This document shows positions 1 through 8,107 of a DNA stretch of 64,000 nt, one piece after another. Each line of letters starts with the position of its first letter. The first letter of the stretch is position 1. The DNA lies in contig NZ_JAPEIQ010000044.1 of the NCBI RefSeq assembly GCF_026041215.1, forward strand, positions 62,001-126,000. Direction: 5' to 3'. The notes under the pieces were generated by a model. The model saw only the letters and a list, made by a program, of their open reading frames with translations, searched no databases and was not told where the DNA came from. This DNA comes from Hoyosella sp. YIM 151337 (GTDB taxonomy: Bacteria > Actinomycetota > Actinomycetes > Mycobacteriales > Mycobacteriaceae). The translations under genes and the position numbers were made by a program.

Positions 1-573
1 CGGGCAATAGCCGACAATCTCCCCGGTGTAGGTACGCTGCTCCGCCTGACGGCCACCGTCGGAGCGCGGGTGGTACCGTCACTCTCTCACCAGGCTGACG
101 TGCGTTTCAGGGAACTCACGGAGCGGCTGACGCATTACCTGGTGACGCACAGTCACAGCATCAGCGACGAAGAGGCTGAGGGCTCGATCGTGGAAGCGGC
201 GCTCGAATTGTGGGAGGAGCACGCACATCACTCGCTGAGTTCACTAGGTTCGGCCGTCGATTCCGAAGACATCGAAGATTTCCTGATCCTCGGCTTCGAG
301 TTTTGGCGCGATTTCCGGAAGACGACGTACTTCCGGACGATCGTCAGCGAAGGGATCCGCTACTTCTTCGAAAAGTACTCGGACCACACGCTGTACGAGA
401 TTCTCGAAGAAGTGGGCGTGACACGGGAAGACATGATCGAGGAAGCGATGCGGTTCGCTCCCCCGATCCTCGATCTCGTCTCCCAGAACGGCATGCTCGA
501 AAGCTTCGTCCGCCGCCAGTTCGCCCCGTTCGTGGACTCAGAGGAGGTGCGGGCGCTCTTTAACGGCCGCTAG
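1..573 (+). CDS. Hypothetical protein, 5' end outside the window
   Basis: I do not recognise the family. The frame is open from base 1, and a GTG at 70 is only an internal start candidate: residues read upstream of it (IADNLPGVGTLLRLTATVGA) look like real protein, so the gene most likely begins before the window. The visible part is acidic and mostly helical, with repeated Glu/Asp-rich stretches and aromatic residues and no obvious membrane segment or catalytic motif. Its stop codon overlaps by four bases the stop of the convergent hydrolase gene, leaving no terminator between them. Function unknown. Confidence 0.7.
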   Translation, partial: RAIADNLPGVGTLLRLTATVGARVVPSLSHQADVRFRELTERLTHYLVTHSHSISDEEAEGSIVEAALELWEEHAHHSLSSLGSAVDSEDIEDFLILGFEFWRDFRKTTYFRTIVSEGIRYFFEKYSDHTLYEILEEVGVTREDMIEEAMRFAPPILDLVSQNGMLESFVRRQFAPFVDSEEVRALFNGR

Positions 574-1424
574 CTCGATGTCCGCGCCGCCGCCAGTATT
601 GGCTGCAGCCACTCCACAGTGTCATCGAGCACCTGCTTCTTCTCTGGCTCGTTGAAAAGCTCGTGGTACAGACCGCTGTAGACGTGCAATGTGCAGTCGG
701 TGTTCGACACCAGGTCCGGCACAGAGCGACTGCCCGCCACGGCGGTGAGTTTGTCTTCCGTGCCGTGCAGAACTAGCAGTGGCACACGGAGGCGGCCGAG
801 GCGCGGCGGCAGCGACTCCATCGTCAGCACCAGTTGTCGCGCGATTCCTGCCGGCACAAAGCCGTGGTGAACGAGCGGATCGTTCTTGTACTGTTCCACA
901 ACCACGGGGTCCCGGGACACGTCGTCGGCGGAGATCTTTTCGACCGGCACGAACGGCAAATACCGGCCGAGGGTTTTGCCGAGCGCCACGATCAACTTCG
1001 GGGTGCCTGTCGCGAGCTGAATAGCCGGAGCGGAGAGCACAACCGCGCTGAGCCCCTCTGGGTGCTCCAGGGCGTACGTCAGCGCAATCGTGCCGCCCAT
1101 ACTGTGCCCCAAGAGCACCGTCGGCAAGCCAGGATTATGCCGCCGCGCGATCGCGAACATCGTGTGCAGATCAGCCGTGAAATCGCCCCACGTACGCAAC
1201 CCAAGGCGCCGGCCCCCAGAGCGGCCGTGGCCGCGATGATCGGGTGCGTACACCACCAGCCCGAGCCCAGTGAACGCTTCAGCTACATGCGCGTAGCGCT
1301 CGGCGTGCTCGCCCAGCCCATGGGAGATGACCATGATGCCGGACGGCTCACCGTCCGGCTTCCACACGCTGTAGTTGATCCGTGTTCCGTACACGCCGCG
1401 AAAGAACGATTCCGAGTGCTCCAC
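570..1424 (-). CDS. Alpha/beta hydrolase, monoacylglycerol-lipase-like
   Basis: A 284-residue serine hydrolase predicted to cleave monoacylglycerols or similar esters. The oxyanion-hole region SHGLGEH is at residues 34-40, the nucleophile elbow GHSMGG at 106-111 (Ser108), the likely acid Asp224 in HGTEDKL and the likely base His254 in GLYHELF. Length and motif order fit the monoglyceride lipase group (lysophospholipase-like Hydrolase_4), which includes mycobacterial Rv0183. No signal peptide is visible, so it is probably cytosolic or membrane-associated. The start is a GTG with only a weak ribosome-binding site, so the N-terminus could shift slightly. Substrate is inferred from family only. 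Confidence 0.85.
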   Translation of the reverse strand: MEHSESFFRGVYGTRINYSVWKPDGEPSGIMVISHGLGEHAERYAHVAEAFTGLGLVVYAPDHRGHGRSGGRRLGLRTWGDFTADLHTMFAIARRHNPGLPTVLLGHSMGGTIALTYALEHPEGLSAVVLSAPAIQLATGTPKLIVALGKTLGRYLPFVPVEKISADDVSRDPVVVEQYKNDPLVHHGFVPAGIARQLVLTMESLPPRLGRLRVPLLVLHGTEDKLTAVAGSRSVPDLVSNTDCTLHVYSGLYHELFNEPEKKQVLDDTVEWLQPILAAARTSS

Positions 1425-1597
1425 GCCGCCGATTCTAGAGCCCGCGACCGGAGATTCAACGCTGCCACGTGACAGCTGCAGGTCGCTGTGATGCTTGGCA
1501 GCTTTCCGGACGCACTCATGGAGTATCCGCGCGACCCACGTTGACTACCGCTAACGTGGAAGGGACCAGGTGTGCTGAGCTGAACGGGAGGTGACCG

Positions 1598-2365
1598 ATG
1601 CGTACCGCCGATTCTCCTCGCGTGGAAGTGGTGCGAGCTGGTGATCGCCCCCGTACGCGCGTCGCGTGGCTTGAGTCGCGCCACTCATTCTCATTCGGCC
1701 CGCACTACGACCCGGAGAACACGCATCATGGTGTGCTGCTCGCCAACAATGAAGAGCGAGTCACCGCCGGGGCGGGGTTCGATACGCACCCGCACCAGAA
1801 CATGGAAATCGTGACGTGGGTGCTCGAAGGTTCCCTGCTGCATCAGGACTCGATGGGCCACGCCGGGATCGTGTATCCAGGCCTCGCGCAACGCATGAGC
1901 AGTGGCACCGGCGTCCTGCACTCGGAGCGCAATGACTCGTGGCGGCTCGCTGGCCCCAAGCACGACGCACCGGTGCACTTCATCCAAATGTGGGTGCTGC
2001 CAGACGAAACCGGCGAACCGCCGGACTACGATCAGACCGAGATCGACACTGACCTCAGCGCAGGTACTTTAGTGCCCGTCGCATCAGGCATGCCGAAGTA
2101 CCGCAACGGAGCAGCTGTCCGGATCAGAAACCGCAGCGCAGCGCTCCACGCTGCACGGCTACAGCCAGGTCAGGTGGTGCACGTTCCCGAAGCACCGTTC
2201 GTGCACGTGCACGTGGTGCGCGGCGCGCTGGACATGGAGGGCGCGGGTGACTTACATGAGGGCGATTCTGCTCGCCTTACCAGCACTGGTGGGCACCGCC
2301 TGCACACCAGCAGCGATGCCGAAGTGCTGATCTGGGAAATGCACACCAGCCTCACGGGCCGCTAA
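1598..2365 (+). CDS. Pirin family protein
   Basis: A 255-residue bicupin of the pirin family, whose members are metal-binding proteins with quercetinase activity or regulatory roles. The metal ligands of the N-terminal cupin are all present: His64 and His66 in DTHPHQNMEIV, His108 and Glu110 in GVLHSERN. The C-terminal cupin (about 150-250) is more divergent, as usual. The start is well supported by GGGAGGTGA at 1584-1592 before the ATG. It stands alone: upstream is the divergent hydrolase and downstream the convergent Crp/Fnr gene. Physiological substrate unknown. Confidence 0.9.
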   Translation: MRTADSPRVEVVRAGDRPRTRVAWLESRHSFSFGPHYDPENTHHGVLLANNEERVTAGAGFDTHPHQNMEIVTWVLEGSLLHQDSMGHAGIVYPGLAQRMSSGTGVLHSERNDSWRLAGPKHDAPVHFIQMWVLPDETGEPPDYDQTEIDTDLSAGTLVPVASGMPKYRNGAAVRIRNRSAALHAARLQPGQVVHVPEAPFVHVHVVRGALDMEGAGDLHEGDSARLTSTGGHRLHTSSDAEVLIWEMHTSLTGR

Positions 2366-2375
2366 AGCTCGTGCC

Positions 2376-3116
2376 TCAGGCCGTCACCGCGGCGGCGAGT
2401 CCGTGCATGTTCAGTATGTCTACAGCGCTGTAACGGACCCTCACAAAGCCCGCCCGCTCAAACTTCTTCAGCACGCGATTAAGTGACTGCCGTTGTACGC
2501 CGAGCATCGCCGCGAGTGTCTTCTGCGGTAGCTCAACCACCCCATCGACAGCTTCATCGATAAGCATCCGCGCTACCTGCTCCACCAGCCCACACCCCAG
2601 GAGGCCGATTATTCGGTCCTGGCTGGTAGCAACACGCTGTGCGACGGTCTGCAGCCATCGTCTGGCCACAGCCGGGTGCTGCGAGAGCAGATCTTCGAAA
2701 TCCCTGACCTCAAGAAACAAGAGTGTCGCGTCTTCGAGCGCATGGGCCGAGTACGGCATCGGGTGCCCGAGGAAATGCTGCACATCCCCGTCAACGTCGC
2801 CACCGCGCAGAATCTGCACCACGACTCGCCGCTTACCGGATCCGACCGTCAGCTCGACGCGGCCACTCTTCACAATCCAGACCCCGGCCGAAGCCTCTCC
2901 ACCAGTGAAGATGCGTTCCGCGAAATCGTAGGAGCGCGCCTGAATTCGCGCGGCCAGCGCGTCGACATCACCCGGCCGCAGCGGCACAAGGTCACCCCTG
3001 CCGACGCAGCGAGCCACCCAGGCCGCATGCCGGAGAGCGGCATCGGCCTCGGGGTCGCTCCCCAGCAGGGAGGTTGCCCGGCTAAACGAACCAGCGGTGA
3101 TGTCCGAAATTCCCAT
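2376..3116 (-). CDS. Crp/Fnr family transcriptional regulator
   Basis: A 246-residue regulator with a cyclic-nucleotide-binding-type sensor domain at about 50-145, a dimerisation helix around 150-185 and a C-terminal winged helix at about 195-235 (LPQKTLAAMLGVQRQSLNRV). No cysteine cluster for an Fe-S centre is visible, so an Fnr-like oxygen sensor is unlikely. A longer frame reaches 3440, but its extra N-terminus is low-complexity antisense of the neighbouring gene; ATG at 3116 begins where recognisable protein starts, although it lacks a strong ribosome-binding site. It is divergent from the TlpA-CcdA-sigma operon, and a 16-bp palindrome lies between them, so it is a good candidate regulator of that operon. 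Confidence 0.85.
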   Translation of the reverse strand: MGISDITAGSFSRATSLLGSDPEADAALRHAAWVARCVGRGDLVPLRPGDVDALAARIQARSYDFAERIFTGGEASAGVWIVKSGRVELTVGSGKRRVVVQILRGGDVDGDVQHFLGHPMPYSAHALEDATLLFLEVRDFEDLLSQHPAVARRWLQTVAQRVATSQDRIIGLLGCGLVEQVARMLIDEAVDGVVELPQKTLAAMLGVQRQSLNRVLKKFERAGFVRVRYSAVDILNMHGLAAAVTA

Positions 3117-3163
3117 ATGGTCATCGTGCCCGGTTTCAACCGATTTCGCTTGTACCGCAACAT

Positions 3164-3179
3164 TGTCACCTCGGTGACA
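3164..3179. promoter_or_regulatory. 16-bp perfect palindrome, candidate operator
   Basis: TGTCACCTCGGTGACA reads the same on both strands (7-bp arms, 2-bp centre). It lies in the divergent intergenic region, about 50 bp before the Crp/Fnr gene and about 80 bp before the TlpA gene. Position and symmetry fit a binding site for a dimeric regulator, most simply the adjacent Crp/Fnr protein. The palindrome is seen directly; the binder is inferred. Confidence 0.55.
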
Positions 3180-3255
3180 GCCACGCTGTGGCCATTGCCC
3201 ACGATGCCTAGCGTGATCGATATACCGACGTAGACGGCATGCGCGAAAGGTGACC

Positions 3256-3825
3256 ATGGCATTCTGGAAAACCACAGCTGGTGCAGTACTCACAGCTTCA
3301 GCACTCGTACTCACGAGCTGCGCGGCAGATCCTCGCGAGCGCGCGTCCGATTCACCCAACGCTTCGCCTGTGAAACATTCAGATGACACTACGGCTACGG
3401 AAGACTCCGTCGCGGTTATTCCATCTGCACTCGAGTTCACAGCTGAGACACTGAACGGCGAAACCGTTCACGGCACGGGTTACGCCGGACACGCTGCCGT
3501 CTTCTGGTTCTGGGCTCCGTGGTGCGCGGTATGCCATCGCGAAGCACCGAATCTCGCAGACGCAGCCGCCTCCTATGGCGACTCGGTAGAGTTCCTCGGG
3601 ATTGCGGCGCAGGACAGTCCTGACGCCATGCGTGGCTTCGTTGATCAGTACGGCGTTAGCGACTTCCCTCACCTCAACGACGCTGATGCCGCAGTGTGGG
3701 CGAAGTTCGGCGTCACCCAACAGCCAGCGTTTGCTTTCCTCAGTGAATCGGGCGAACTAGAAGTCGTCCGCGGGACCCTCTCACCCGACGAACTCGACAT
3801 CCGCATTAGCGAACTTTCTGGATAG
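3256..3825 (+). CDS. TlpA/ResA-type thioredoxin-fold lipoprotein
   Basis: A 189-residue extracytoplasmic thiol-disulfide oxidoreductase. Residues 1-22 form a lipoprotein signal with lipobox LTSC (Cys22 would be lipidated). A polar linker follows, then a thioredoxin fold from about 58 with the active site WCAVC (Cys90, Cys93). It would reduce disulfides in envelope proteins or apocytochromes, using electrons from a membrane partner. That partner is probably CcdA, whose gene starts five bases downstream. A GTG at 3250 is in frame, but AAAGG at 3246-3250 is correctly spaced for ATG 3256. Related roles: ResA/CcsX-like, DsbE-like or a metal-stress redox protein. Confidence 0.9.
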   Translation: MAFWKTTAGAVLTASALVLTSCAADPRERASDSPNASPVKHSDDTTATEDSVAVIPSALEFTAETLNGETVHGTGYAGHAAVFWFWAPWCAVCHREAPNLADAAASYGDSVEFLGIAAQDSPDAMRGFVDQYGVSDFPHLNDADAAVWAKFGVTQQPAFAFLSESGELEVVRGTLSPDELDIRISELSG

Positions 3826-3830
3826 CAGCC

Positions 3831-4706
3831 GTGGACATCAGTGCACTTAGTTTCGCGCTCGCAGCCGGAACGGTCGCAGCTTTCAATCCGTGCGGATTCG
3901 CCATGCTTCCGGCTTACCTCACGCTGGTGATCGCTGGCGAAACTCCCAGCGATCACCAGCCCCCCGTCGGCGAAACCGTGAAGCGGGCCATCGGTGCGAC
4001 CGCAGCTATGGCGTCGGGGTTCATCCTCGTGTTCGGCGCGGCGGGCCTGGTGCTGACGCCAATCATCAATCAGGCGGGTCGCGTACTGCCGCTTGTCACA
4101 GTTGTGATTGGACTGGCTCTGGTTGCGCTGGGCGGCTGGCTGCTCGCTGGCCGAGAACTCACGGTAATGCTGCCGAAGCCTGGAGGGGGCGCACCGGCCT
4201 CTCGCATCGGTTCGATGTTCGGTTACGGTCTCGCTTACGCGACAGCATCACTTTCCTGCACAATCGGACCATTTTTGGCCGTCACAGCCGTTTCCTTCCG
4301 CAGCGGGTCCTTTGTCGACGGCTTCGCCGCTTTTCTTGCCTACGGCGCAGGCATGGCAGTCGTTGTGGGTGTCCTCGCGCTCTCGATCGCGCTCGCCGGA
4401 AATACCCTCGTGTCGCGGATACGCCGGGTACTCCCGTACGTCAGCCGAGCCGCAGGGGCCCTCATGCTGCTCGCCGGGGCGTACGTCGCCTACTACGGTG
4501 TTTGGGAACTTCGCCTCCACTACTCGGACGGGCGCGTAATAGATCCGATAGTGGATACCGCCCTGCGTTTCCAGCAGACGCTTGCCCTGTCCGTTGAGCG
4601 ACTCGGTGTTGCAGGGGTGCTCACCACATTCGCGGTCGTCATCGGCATCTCGTGGGGCGGGGCTTACGTGCGGAGGCGTCGGGCGAAGCAAAGGCAGCCG
4701 TCATGA
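3831..4706 (+). CDS. CcdA/DsbD-type membrane thiol-electron transporter
   Basis: A 291-residue polytopic membrane protein of the CcdA family, which carries reducing equivalents from cytoplasmic thioredoxin to thiol proteins outside the membrane. The hallmark NPCGFAMLPAYL is at 19-30 (Cys21), and the second conserved cysteine, in LSCTIGPF, is Cys143. Together they form the transmembrane redox pair. Six or more hydrophobic segments are visible, with a longer C-terminal tail than minimal CcdA. It starts with GTG five bases after the TlpA gene and ends in an ATGA overlap with the sigma-factor gene, so the operon is tightly coupled. TlpA is its likely client. Confidence 0.9.
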   Translation: MDISALSFALAAGTVAAFNPCGFAMLPAYLTLVIAGETPSDHQPPVGETVKRAIGATAAMASGFILVFGAAGLVLTPIINQAGRVLPLVTVVIGLALVALGGWLLAGRELTVMLPKPGGGAPASRIGSMFGYGLAYATASLSCTIGPFLAVTAVSFRSGSFVDGFAAFLAYGAGMAVVVGVLALSIALAGNTLVSRIRRVLPYVSRAAGALMLLAGAYVAYYGVWELRLHYSDGRVIDPIVDTALRFQQTLALSVERLGVAGVLTTFAVVIGISWGGAYVRRRRAKQRQPS

Positions 4707-5254
4707 GTGCTGTCCCTCCGCAGGCAGCGGCCTTCCGCGCCTACGTCGAACCTGAAATTGAGGTGTTGCTCCGTGTGGGGCGCACCCTCACCGGCAATTC
4801 GATTGATGCCGAGGACCTTGTGCAGGAGACCCTTATCCGGGCCTGGCGGGCCGTCGGACAGTTCGACGGCAGGTACCCACGCGCCTGGCTCCTTACGATC
4901 CTGCGCCACACGCACTCCAGCATGCACCGGCGAATGCGGCCCGACATTATCGAGGATCCTGCCAGCGCGAAGGGCGCTCGGCCAGCCTTCGGCGCGCGAC
5001 CCAGCGAGTCTCCGGAAGACTCCGTCATGGACAACACTCTAAGCGCCGAAGTTGGAGCTGCACTCAGCGAACTCGACCCAATCTTCCGCACGACCCTACT
5101 GCTCGTCGACGTGGATAAACTGACATATGCAGAGGCGGCGCAAGCCCTGGGGGTGCCAGTGGGGACAGTCATGTCCAGGTTAAGCCGTGCCAGAGACCGG
5201 ATGCGTAAGGCGCTACGCGCACGGGGACTTGTCACACAAGGGGACGCGGCATGA
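4703..5254 (+). CDS. ECF sigma factor
   Basis: A 183-residue extracytoplasmic-function RNA polymerase sigma factor. Region 2 spans about 20-80 (DAEDLVQETLIRAWRAV, then PRAWLLTILRH). Region 4 spans about 115-170, with the helix-turn-helix LTYAEAAQALGVPVGTVMSR. The region 2-4 linker contains the variable acidic stretch typical of the family. ATG at 4703 overlaps the ccdA-type stop by four bases. A longer frame from 4652 is rejected because it lies wholly inside the upstream gene. The next gene, overlapping by four bases, encodes a zinc anti-sigma protein, so activity is probably controlled by thiol or metal state. Confidence 0.93.
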   Translation: MSAVPPQAAAFRAYVEPEIEVLLRVGRTLTGNSIDAEDLVQETLIRAWRAVGQFDGRYPRAWLLTILRHTHSSMHRRMRPDIIEDPASAKGARPAFGARPSESPEDSVMDNTLSAEVGAALSELDPIFRTTLLLVDVDKLTYAEAAQALGVPVGTVMSRLSRARDRMRKALRARGLVTQGDAA

Positions 5255-5544
5255 TCCGAATGCTTCGGATGATGATCACTTGTCACTGGTCCGCGAAACG
5301 AATACAGCACTATCTCGACGCTGATCCCGCCGCGCCGCTAAGTTCAGAAGACATTCAGCGGCTGGAGGCGCACCTTTCGCAATGTAATAAGTGCAGGGCG
5401 CTCGCTGAGGAACACCACCGCCTGCGGAGCCTCCTCGACGTCTGGGCCCGCCGAACGCTGCCCGATAAGGGCGCCGTGCAGCGGGTTCAGGGTTTTCTCG
5501 ATGACCTCACAGTCCGCGATCCGGGCGACCTCGAAGATCGCTAA
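5251..5544 (+). CDS. Zinc-binding anti-sigma factor (ZAS/zf-HC2 type)
   Basis: A 97-residue soluble anti-sigma protein, cognate to the ECF factor it overlaps by an ATGA junction. The zinc site is recognisable: Cys11, then His41-x3-Cys45-x2-Cys48 in HLSQCNKC. ZAS proteins of this kind (RsrA, ChrR-like) hold the sigma factor and release it when the cysteines are oxidised or the metal is displaced. There is no membrane segment. A close paralogue sits 750 bp downstream with zinc ligands at exactly the same residue numbers. Oxidant sensing is inferred from the family and from the redox neighbourhood. Confidence 0.88.
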   Translation: MIRMLRMMITCHWSAKRIQHYLDADPAAPLSSEDIQRLEAHLSQCNKCRALAEEHHRLRSLLDVWARRTLPDKGAVQRVQGFLDDLTVRDPGDLEDR

Positions 5545-5549
5545 GCAGG

Positions 5550-6200
5550 CTAATCCACGCGGCCCCCACGGACCTGGATGTGCCCGCCCCGCAAACTCGC
5601 CGACGCAACGTCACGACACCGGTCCTCGACGAGCGTCCATGGCCGCGCTGTGATGTCTGCCCCGCCGAGGTAGCAGGCGAGACGAGCCAGTGGACTGCAG
5701 ATTTGTGCCATCCCGACTGGCGGTTGCATATCTGCAACCGCCACGTGCGCCCCAGGCCGTGATGCGCCAACCGCGGATTCGAATGCAGCTTCGGGGTGAT
5801 GCATCAGCGATAGTGCGTAGGTCGCTATCACGGCGTCGAAGGCTGCGCCATATATAGTGTGCGTAAGGTCGTCTCGCGTCACCTCGGTCGCGTCCCCTCG
5901 AACCAGCGCGACGGTCGGGTGCCCCCACTGTCGGCCCTTCCGACGTGCTTGTTTCAGCATCTCCGGGCTCTTATCAAGCCCAACGTAAATTCCCTTGGGT
6001 CCGATCTTCTCGAGCACCAATGGCAGATTCAGTCCAGTTCCGCACCCGATATCGAGAACCTTCATCCCCGGCTCGAGGCTCAACATCTTCACGGCAGCGA
6101 CCCTGCCCGCACGATAAATCGGCCACTCCGCCGAGATCACGTCGTATACCCGTGCTGACATCGTGTACTTCGTCTGGCCCAAGAACTTGTCAGCCGCCAT
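5550..6200 (-). CDS. Class I SAM-dependent methyltransferase
   Basis: A 216-residue methyltransferase. SAM motif I is VLDIGCGTG at 48-56, followed by an acidic loop (VGLDKSPEM) and a motif with DAVIATYALSLMHHPE, as in UbiE-like enzymes. A longer frame reaches 6302, but ATG 6200 has a strong GAGGAG a few bases upstream and preserves the usual domain start, so it is preferred. The gene is inserted antisense between the two anti-sigma genes and converges on the first. Substrate unknown: small-molecule, lipid and metalloid methylation are all possible, and the redox/transport context makes the last worth testing. Confidence 0.82.
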   Translation of the reverse strand: MAADKFLGQTKYTMSARVYDVISAEWPIYRAGRVAAVKMLSLEPGMKVLDIGCGTGLNLPLVLEKIGPKGIYVGLDKSPEMLKQARRKGRQWGHPTVALVRGDATEVTRDDLTHTIYGAAFDAVIATYALSLMHHPEAAFESAVGASRPGAHVAVADMQPPVGMAQICSPLARLACYLGGADITARPWTLVEDRCRDVASASLRGGHIQVRGGRVD

Positions 6201-6289
6201 CGTTCTCCTCAAGTCGGGAAGTATTCGCAGCACCAACTGGGTTCCGACGCTGTGAAAGAGTTGCAAGAACCAATCCAGATTCGGCAGCG

Positions 6290-6586
6290 ATGATCCGTAC
6301 ATTGCGGACCATGCTGACCTGCCGGTGGTCAGCCCGTCGTATGCAACGCTACCTCGACCGCGACCCTGCAGCGATGCTCACAACCGCCGAAGCACGTCTA
6401 CTCGAAGTGCACCTCACTGACTGCGCACGCTGCCGGGATAAGCTCGAGAGCTACCAGTTCCTCAGCTGTGTGCTGAGGTCCCTAGCTGAGTCCACTCTGC
6501 CGGAAGAAGAAACGTTACGGCGCATGCACAGAACACTCAGCTGCTTGACGCGAGGAGACTGTGGTAGCGACGGACTAGGGAGTTGA
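6290..6586 (+). CDS. Second zinc anti-sigma-like protein (paralogue)
   Basis: A 98-residue protein clearly paralogous to the anti-sigma product of 5251-5544. Both begin MIRxLRxMxTC and carry YLDxDPAA at 21-28. Both have Cys11, His41, Cys45 and Cys48, here in HLTDCARC. No sigma-factor gene adjoins it. It may therefore be a second regulator of the same ECF factor, a decoy or sensor, or control a sigma factor encoded elsewhere. A longer frame from 5945 is rejected as antisense to the methyltransferase gene. The stop is one base before the ATG of the FAD disulfide reductase, so the two are probably co-transcribed. Confidence 0.8.
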   Translation: MIRTLRTMLTCRWSARRMQRYLDRDPAAMLTTAEARLLEVHLTDCARCRDKLESYQFLSCVLRSLAESTLPEEETLRRMHRTLSCLTRGDCGSDGLGS

Positions 6587-6587
6587 C

Positions 6588-7988
6588 ATGTGGGATCTAC
6601 TCGTCGTCGGCGGCGGATCAGCAGGAATCGTGGCGGCGAAGACCGCCGTCAAACTCGGCGCATCCGTGCTGCTTGCCGAACAGGAGCGCCCCGGCGGCGA
6701 CTGCTTGTGGACTGGTTGCGTCCCCTCAAAATCGCTGCTTGCCGCAGCTCATCACCGTGCTGGTATCCGAAAAGCAGCCGGACTCGGCGTGCAAGCCGAG
6801 TCCGTGACGGTTGACTTCGCCGCAGTCAGGCGGCACATTGACTCAGCAATCCGGACCATCGAGCCGGTGGATGCTCCCGAGACCCTGGAAGCAGAAGGAA
6901 TTCGGGTAGCGAAGGGTACAGCCGCCTTCCTCAGCGACGGAAAAGCCGCGATAGATGGTGACCGTGTTGCGTACCGCCAGGCGGTTATCGCTACGGGCGC
7001 CTCACCCATCGTTCCCGGTATTCCCGGTCTGCGTGACTTCGTGACCAGTGAAACGATGTGGGATCTCCGTGATCTCCCGTCCCGACTCCTCGTCCTCGGC
7101 GGTGGAAGCGTCGGCTGCGAACTCGGGCAGGCTTTCGCCCGACTGGGTTCTACGGTGACACTGGTCGAAGCCGCTGACCAGATTCTCCCAGCGGAATCTC
7201 CGGATGCCGCGACAATAATCGCTGAATCACTGAGACAAGACGGTGTGAACATACTGACTGGGCGTGCGCTCACGGAGCTGACTGGAAACACTGCTGTCCT
7301 CGCCGACGGCACCCGCGTCGAGTTCGATCAGCTCCTTATCGCTGTCGGGCGCCGCGCGCGAACAGCCAAGATTGGCCTCGAGCACGTCGGCGTGGCTGTC
7401 GATGAACAGGGACGCATTGTCGTCGATCGTTCGATGCGAACATCGAATCCGCGAATCTGGGCTGCCGGAGATGTCACGCCGTTGCCGCAATTCACGCACA
7501 CCGCCGGCGCTTTTGCGAGCATCGCCGCGAGCAATGCGATTCTCGGATTACGTCGCAAAGCAACGACGTCGGCGATCCCGCAAGTGACCTTCACCGACCC
7601 CGAGGTTGCCTCTGTGGGCCTCACCAGCGCAGCTCACGGAACTCGGCAGCAGACGATCACACATGATCACCTTGATCGCGCGGTGACCGAAGACGAACGA
7701 CGCGGATTTTCGCGGCTTCATTTCGATCGGAAAGGTCGCATAGTCGGGGCCACAGTGGTCAGCCCACGTGCCGGGGAGACCATTGGCGAGCTGACACTAG
7801 CGATCCGGCTAGGCTTGCGCGGGCGTGAACTCGCCGGCACGATCCATCCCTACCCTACGTTCTCCGACGGCGCATGGAACGCGGCGATCGCGGATACCCG
7901 CGAGCAGCTCAATGCACGGTCAGCGCGGCGTGTGATCCGGGGACTCACGAGCGCAAGGAGCATGTGGCTGCGCCTGCGCCAAGATTAG
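6588..7988 (+). CDS. FAD-dependent pyridine-nucleotide disulfide oxidoreductase (mercuric-reductase-like)
   Basis: A 466-residue class I flavoprotein disulfide reductase. It has an N-terminal FAD motif VVGGGSAGIVAA, the redox-active pair in GGDCLWTGCVPSKSL (Cys39, Cys44), an NAD(P)H-binding motif LGGGSVGCELGQAFARLG, the second FAD motif IWAAGDV and a C-terminal dimerisation domain with HPYPT. It lacks an N-terminal heavy-metal-associated domain and a C-terminal vicinal Cys pair, so authentic MerA is unlikely. It should move electrons from NAD(P)H to a disulfide or metal(loid) substrate. GGGAG before ATG 6588 supports the start. Similar enzymes are often linked or fused to TVP38 proteins, one of which is encoded at 9942-10625. 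Confidence 0.88.
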   Translation: MWDLLVVGGGSAGIVAAKTAVKLGASVLLAEQERPGGDCLWTGCVPSKSLLAAAHHRAGIRKAAGLGVQAESVTVDFAAVRRHIDSAIRTIEPVDAPETLEAEGIRVAKGTAAFLSDGKAAIDGDRVAYRQAVIATGASPIVPGIPGLRDFVTSETMWDLRDLPSRLLVLGGGSVGCELGQAFARLGSTVTLVEAADQILPAESPDAATIIAESLRQDGVNILTGRALTELTGNTAVLADGTRVEFDQLLIAVGRRARTAKIGLEHVGVAVDEQGRIVVDRSMRTSNPRIWAAGDVTPLPQFTHTAGAFASIAASNAILGLRRKATTSAIPQVTFTDPEVASVGLTSAAHGTRQQTITHDHLDRAVTEDERRGFSRLHFDRKGRIVGATVVSPRAGETIGELTLAIRLGLRGRELAGTIHPYPTFSDGAWNAAIADTREQLNARSARRVIRGLTSARSMWLRLRQD

Positions 7989-8107
7989 GGACATTCCTCG
8001 CAATTTCGGGAATGCCTCGTTCCTGCCACCGGGTTGCCTCCACGTACGGATACCGGCTCCATTTATCAGCATTCAGCTGACCTGGCGCCTGAACCAAGGA
8101 GATAACC

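Noticed and set aside
3117-3440. N-terminal extension of the Crp/Fnr gene to 3440
   Set aside because: The extra 108 codons run antisense through the start of the TlpA gene and across the candidate operator, and read as low-complexity sequence.
6588-7988. Mercuric reductase and a mercury-resistance operon
   Set aside because: The flavoprotein has the CxxxxC pair but no heavy-metal domain and no C-terminal Cys pair, and no merR, merT or merP gene is nearby, so true MerA is unlikely.
7990-8020. CATTCC/GGAATG hairpin as terminator of the disulfide reductase gene
   Set aside because: Only six paired bases around an 11-base loop and no T-run; too weak to call.
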